30,579 nt of DNA, taken from IMG/VR virus record IMGVR_UViG_3300019776_000133, positions 1 to 30,579 of that record; one strand, written 5' to 3'. This DNA is from a virus. This document shows positions 28,130 to 30,579 of this stretch, piece after piece. The stretch's first letter is position 1. The number at the start of each line of letters is the position of its first letter. Below the pieces are notes generated by a model. It saw nothing but the letters and a program-made list of their open reading frames with translations. It was not told the origin of the DNA and did no database searches. Made by a program: the position numbers and the translations under genes.

Positions 28130-28338
28130 GCAAGATAAAAACCGGCTTTGAAAAGCTGACGCCGATGCAAAAGAAGTCGTGCGGATTGACTGGCTACCAA
28201 GGCCCGCGCATCCGTGAGCCAAATGAGGCAACAGGGCAGCTAATCAACAAGATGGCTGGCGTGTACTCGCAAGCTGATCGCACGTTCTACCGCAACGACG
28301 GTCACAAGCATCTGAAGAGCCTGGGGGTTCTATGCTGA
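28126..28338 (+). CDS. Small basic protein (70 aa)
   Basis: The protein has 70 residues: KIKTGFEKLTPMQKKSCGLTGYQGPRIREPNEA, then a helix (QLINKMAGVYSQADRTFYRNDGHKHLKSLG). It is basic and Lys/Arg-rich with no recognised domain. It overlaps the membrane gene that follows by 7 bases. Confidence 0.6.
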   Translation: MSKIKTGFEKLTPMQKKSCGLTGYQGPRIREPNEATGQLINKMAGVYSQADRTFYRNDGHKHLKSLGVLC

Positions 28339-28514
28339 ACAACTGCACCCAATCCTGCAACCAAGGCCGCTCTTGTACCTGCGAGCCAATGGAAGACCAA
28401 ACCGTGTCCATTTACGAAACGCTAGTTGACTTCATCCTTGCGGGAGTCATGGCGCTTGGTACTGTGACTTTCACCATGGTGATGATGTGGCTGGGATGGA
28501 GGGTTTTGGGATGA
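28332..28514 (+). CDS. Small membrane protein with Cys-rich N terminus (60 aa)
   Basis: The protein has 60 residues. The N-terminal MLNNCTQSCNQGRSCTCEP carries four Cys in the pattern C-x3-C-x5-C-x-C and could bind a metal. A hydrophobic segment (about 31-57, VDFILAGVMALGTVTFTMVMMWLGW) follows. It is the second single-pass membrane protein of this operon. The role is unknown. Confidence 0.6.
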   Translation: MLNNCTQSCNQGRSCTCEPMEDQTVSIYETLVDFILAGVMALGTVTFTMVMMWLGWRVLG

Positions 28515-28756
28515 CCACCCAACACCAAATCACCCTACCTGAGCCGGACATTACTGACCTGCACTACAAACGCTGCTACGTCGGAGACGTTTACTACGCC
28601 GACACCGTGCGCGCATTGCTTGCCGCCGCAGTTGCCAAAGAGCGTGAGAACCAAGACGCCTTGCTGCGTCAGGCGCTGGAGGCATTTGATGCAGTGGCTG
28701 GGAAAGGCCCCCTTTGCAATGCGGCAGTGAAAGCAATACAGGAGCACCTGAAATGA
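28511..28756 (+). CDS. Ead-like mosaic protein (81 aa)
   Basis: The protein has 81 residues from ATG 28511 (overlap ATGA with the membrane gene; GGAGGG upstream). The middle has ALLAAAVAKERENQDALLRQALEAFDAVAG, a helical module also found in lambda Ead/Ea22-like proteins that recur as mosaics in phages. The segment around residue 45 is identical at DNA level (22 bases) to the next gene's. Function unknown. Confidence 0.65.
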   Translation: MTTQHQITLPEPDITDLHYKRCYVGDVYYADTVRALLAAAVAKERENQDALLRQALEAFDAVAGKGPLCNAAVKAIQEHLK

Positions 28757-28920
28757 CTGGACTTAAAACATGCGACTGCGGTGAACCCACTTACAGCGAC
28801 AAATGTAGTCTATGTAGTGCTGATGACGCAGTTGCCAAAGAGCGTGAGCGTTGCCTGAACTGCTACTCACCTGACGACACCGTGACGGACTACCAAGACA
28901 AGATAAGGAGTGGGAAATGA
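28753..28920 (+). CDS. Small Cys-rich protein, Ead-like mosaic (55 aa)
   Basis: The protein has 55 residues. CDCGEPTYSDKCSLC (C-x-C…C-x2-C) resembles a zinc ribbon. The D-A-V-A-K-E-R-E-R-C segment is shared with the gene before. The end (DTVTDYQDKIRSGK) resembles ends of Ead-like proteins. It overlaps both neighbours as ATGA. Likely a zinc-binding adaptor; function unknown. Confidence 0.6.
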   Translation: MTGLKTCDCGEPTYSDKCSLCSADDAVAKERERCLNCYSPDDTVTDYQDKIRSGK

Positions 28921-29213
28921 AACGCATGACGATGGAGCAAAAGAAACTGCTCAACAACCGAATCTCTGACCTGTACGGCTGGCTAGTGCGTGATAAAGCG
29001 GCAGACAAGGTAATGCTGAAAGACACGCCAGAGGTAAAGAAGGCCCGTGCGCTTGTAGCTAAGTTTGACGCTGCGAACAAAGAACGCCGAAATGTTGTGG
29101 AGCAAAGGTACATCGAGGCTCACACGCTTGCCCGCGAAGCTACATGCTTCAAAGACCCGCAGGATGCATACGCCTACGTTATGGCATTGAAGCCCCTTGG
29201 AGATGCGAAATGA
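28917..29213 (+). CDS. Helical small protein (98 aa)
   Basis: The protein has 98 residues, mostly charged helices (MTMEQKKLLNNRISDLYGWLVRDKAADKVM, TPEVKKARALVAKFDAANKERRNVVEQRYIEAHTLA). No domain is recognised. The long central helix suggests a coiled coil. ATGA overlaps on both sides place it firmly in the operon. Confidence 0.6.
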   Translation: MKRMTMEQKKLLNNRISDLYGWLVRDKAADKVMLKDTPEVKKARALVAKFDAANKERRNVVEQRYIEAHTLAREATCFKDPQDAYAYVMALKPLGDAK

Positions 29214-29908
29214 CCGTAATGAACTTTGACTTGGAAGACGGACTGACACCCATCAGCATCACGATTGCCTACGCAGATGCAGAGCGATTCATGGCTTTCT
29301 TGGCTGAGTGCCAAGCTCTGAAAGATAAAGACCTCGAAGCCGAGAACGCCCAACTGCGCGAGCAAATCAAACAGCAGGCGGACTACCGCATGAAATGCAA
29401 TGAGCTTGAGCTTGTGTACGACCAACTCGCAGCAGCGCGGGGAGATGCGAAGCGGTTCAGCAACCGGATTGAGGCCCTGCGTGTTGAGCGTGACGCACTC
29501 CTCACCGAGAACACCCTACTTTGTGACCAGAACACAGCACTGGATGCCAAGTGTGCGGAGTTGGAGAAGCAACCAGTGGCTAAGGCCATGCAAACGGTGA
29601 TTGACGCAATGCGGTCAGACCCAGACTACGCATGGAGTTGGCACTGCAATATTGCAATGGCGTTTGTCGACGCTGGCGGCGACCACTACACCGGCAACCA
29701 AGGCGCAGCACGGTTCATGCGGATTCTCGCCAGCGTAGAGCCTGCACACGAGTTGCCGACTGTGCCAGAAGCCGAGCTACGGGGTAAGCGGGTGGCGCTC
29801 AGTGATGAGCAGATTGACCGCCTCGGGAAAGCAATAGGCAACGGAACGCTGCGCAACTTTGCACGGGCCATTGAAGCTGCGCATGGCATCACAGGAGAAG
29901 CACTATGA
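29210..29908 (+). CDS. Coiled-coil protein with conserved W-S-W-H-C-N domain (232 aa)
   Basis: The protein has 232 residues from ATG 29210 (overlap ATGA). Residues about 40-120 form a coiled coil (DKDLEAENAQLREQIKQQADYRMK… and RIEALRVERDALLTENTLLCDQNTAL). The conserved part follows: DPDYAWSWHCNIAMAFVDAGGDHYTGNQGAARFMRILASV at about 139-178, a pattern seen in many phage early proteins of unknown function. It ends with the F-A-R-A-I-E-A-A module, found again in the 37-residue gene downstream. Confidence 0.65.
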   Translation: MTVMNFDLEDGLTPISITIAYADAERFMAFLAECQALKDKDLEAENAQLREQIKQQADYRMKCNELELVYDQLAAARGDAKRFSNRIEALRVERDALLTENTLLCDQNTALDAKCAELEKQPVAKAMQTVIDAMRSDPDYAWSWHCNIAMAFVDAGGDHYTGNQGAARFMRILASVEPAHELPTVPEAELRGKRVALSDEQIDRLGKAIGNGTLRNFARAIEAAHGITGEAL

Positions 29909-30180
29909 GTTACTACCGCAAGAAGCCCGTTGTCATTGAAGCTATCCAGTGGGACGGTTCATGGGACAGCATGGACACCATTAACGCACGTTGGCCCGAA
30001 ATGCGTACCACCCATCTTTCAGCACATCCACCGTCACGCACTGTTCGTGAGTGGGGAATTGGAACGCTTGAGGGCTATCACAAAGTTAGCGTTGGTGGCT
30101 ACATCATCAAAGGCGTTAAGGGTGAGTTCTACCCATGCAAGCCCGACATTTTTGAACTTACATACGAGGTGGATGAATGA
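29905..30180 (+). CDS. Conserved phage protein, Y-R-K-K-P-V-V-I-E-A family (91 aa)
   Basis: The protein has 91 residues. SYYRKKPVVIEAIQWDGSWDSMDTINARWPEM at the N terminus is a frequent phage signature of a small beta protein. The end (GYIIKGVKGEFYPCKPDIFELTYEVD) is typical of the same family. Members are usually annotated as hypothetical. ATGA overlaps flank it. Confidence 0.75.
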   Translation: MSYYRKKPVVIEAIQWDGSWDSMDTINARWPEMRTTHLSAHPPSRTVREWGIGTLEGYHKVSVGGYIIKGVKGEFYPCKPDIFELTYEVDE

Positions 30181-30290
30181 CCCGCCCCGCCGAACATGCA
30201 CTTATCACGCAACTCTTAGATGCACTTGAGCATTCAGACAGGGATGAGCTTGCATTCGCCCGCGCCATCGAAGCTGCAGAAGTGCTATGA
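30177..30290 (+). CDS. Microprotein with F-A-R-A-I-E-A-A module (37 aa)
   Basis: The protein has 37 residues (ALITQLLDALEHSDRD, then ELAFARAIEAAEVL), a short amphipathic helix pair that repeats the module ending the protein at 29210-29908. It overlaps both neighbours as ATGA. Function unknown. Confidence 0.5.
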   Translation: MTRPAEHALITQLLDALEHSDRDELAFARAIEAAEVL

Positions 30291-30478
30291 ACCGCCTACT
30301 TTTCGCCGCAGTCATTTTGCTAGCGCTCCTTGCTGGCTGTGCGGACTCGGACCACCGTCTTGCAGATGAGAAGGTGTTGTGTGACCCGCACTCACATCAA
30401 GCTTATTACATCAAGCCGAACGTCGGTTCAACTTCTTTTGTGTTACGTAACCCAAACCTTGACGGAGTATGTAAATGA
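30287..30478 (+). CDS. Small lipoprotein (63 aa)
   Basis: The protein has 63 residues. NRLLFAAVILLALLAGC is a lipoprotein signal with lipobox L-A-G-C18. The mature part is 46 residues with two further Cys. A phage-encoded lipoprotein in an early operon could alter the host envelope, for example to block superinfection, as Cor-like proteins do; that role is inference. Confidence 0.65.
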   Translation: MNRLLFAAVILLALLAGCADSDHRLADEKVLCDPHSHQAYYIKPNVGSTSFVLRNPNLDGVCK

Positions 30479-30579
30479 CCCGCGAAGACATCATCCGCAT
30501 GGCGGCAGACTGTGAATTTCCGATGGCAATAAAGCACACCGACAAACTTGTCAGCTTCGCTGCACTGGTCGCAGCAGCA
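30475..30579 (+). CDS. Small phage protein, cut by the window edge
   Basis: It starts at ATG 30475 with an ATGA overlap to the lipoprotein gene. The visible 35 residues (TREDIIRMAADCEFPMAIKH…VSFAALVAAA) match a common phage small-protein start (T-R-E-x-I-I-R-M-A). Its end lies outside the window. Confidence 0.6.
   Translation, partial: MTREDIIRMAADCEFPMAIKHTDKLVSFAALVAAA

Noticed and set aside
1-30579. CRISPR array, tRNA genes or insertion sequences
   Set aside because: No regularly spaced long repeats, no cloverleaf-like segments and no transposase-like protein were seen on reading; a tRNA scan would settle this.

Overview
The window reads as one arm-to-arm stretch of a tailed-phage genome: a temperate podovirus or a prophage of that type. 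The host is most likely a Gram-negative betaproteobacterium (Burkholderiales/Comamonadaceae-like). This host call is inference from moderate GC, the gene families and the style of the small-gene array; no host gene, tRNA or attachment site is visible. The left two thirds (1-23589) is transcribed on the minus strand and the right third (23654-30579) on the plus strand, diverging from a repressor/Cro-type control region at about 23590-23653.

Read in the direction of transcription on the minus strand, the order is: a Cro-like regulator, an HNH homing endonuclease, small regulators (RHH-like, winged-helix-like), a DUF1376 replication-initiation protein carrying iteron-like heptamers, a DnaB-type helicase, NinB and NinG recombination proteins, small genes, and two intrinsic terminators (17624-17653 and 17224-17246). 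The late genes follow: TerS, TerL, a P22-type portal, a virion-type SGNH esterase, two small genes, a scaffold, an SU10-type (DUF5309) major capsid protein, head-tail adaptor and tail proteins, four Gly/Ala- or Gln/Asn-rich proteins that look like ejection (internal virion) proteins, and the start of a tail-fibre-like gene that runs off the left edge. Genes are tightly packed with ATGA, TAATG or TGATG overlaps. The exceptions are four intergenic gaps that each carry the same small covarying hairpin just upstream of a ribosome binding site.

The plus-strand arm starts with a CI-like repressor that lacks a peptidase domain. A small block follows (an exported Gln-rich protein plus two small acidic proteins), closed by a strong terminator at 25365-25388. 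A second promoter (25452-25479) then drives a long array of overlapping small genes: an AlpA-type regulator, a Rad52-like (DUF1071) annealing protein, a protein ending in an SSB-like acidic tip, several single-pass membrane microproteins, Ead-like mosaic proteins and a lipoprotein. The window ends inside another small gene. No integrase, lysis cassette, tRNA or CRISPR array is visible.

The observations most worth following are: (1) the four-copy covarying GNRA-like hairpin in the leaders of late genes; (2) a plus-strand membrane microprotein with its own promoter, buried between minus-strand tail genes; (3) a bipartite motif shared by the two early control regions; (4) the replication-gene heptamer array; and (5) an overlapping-frame gene that may need a -1 shift.
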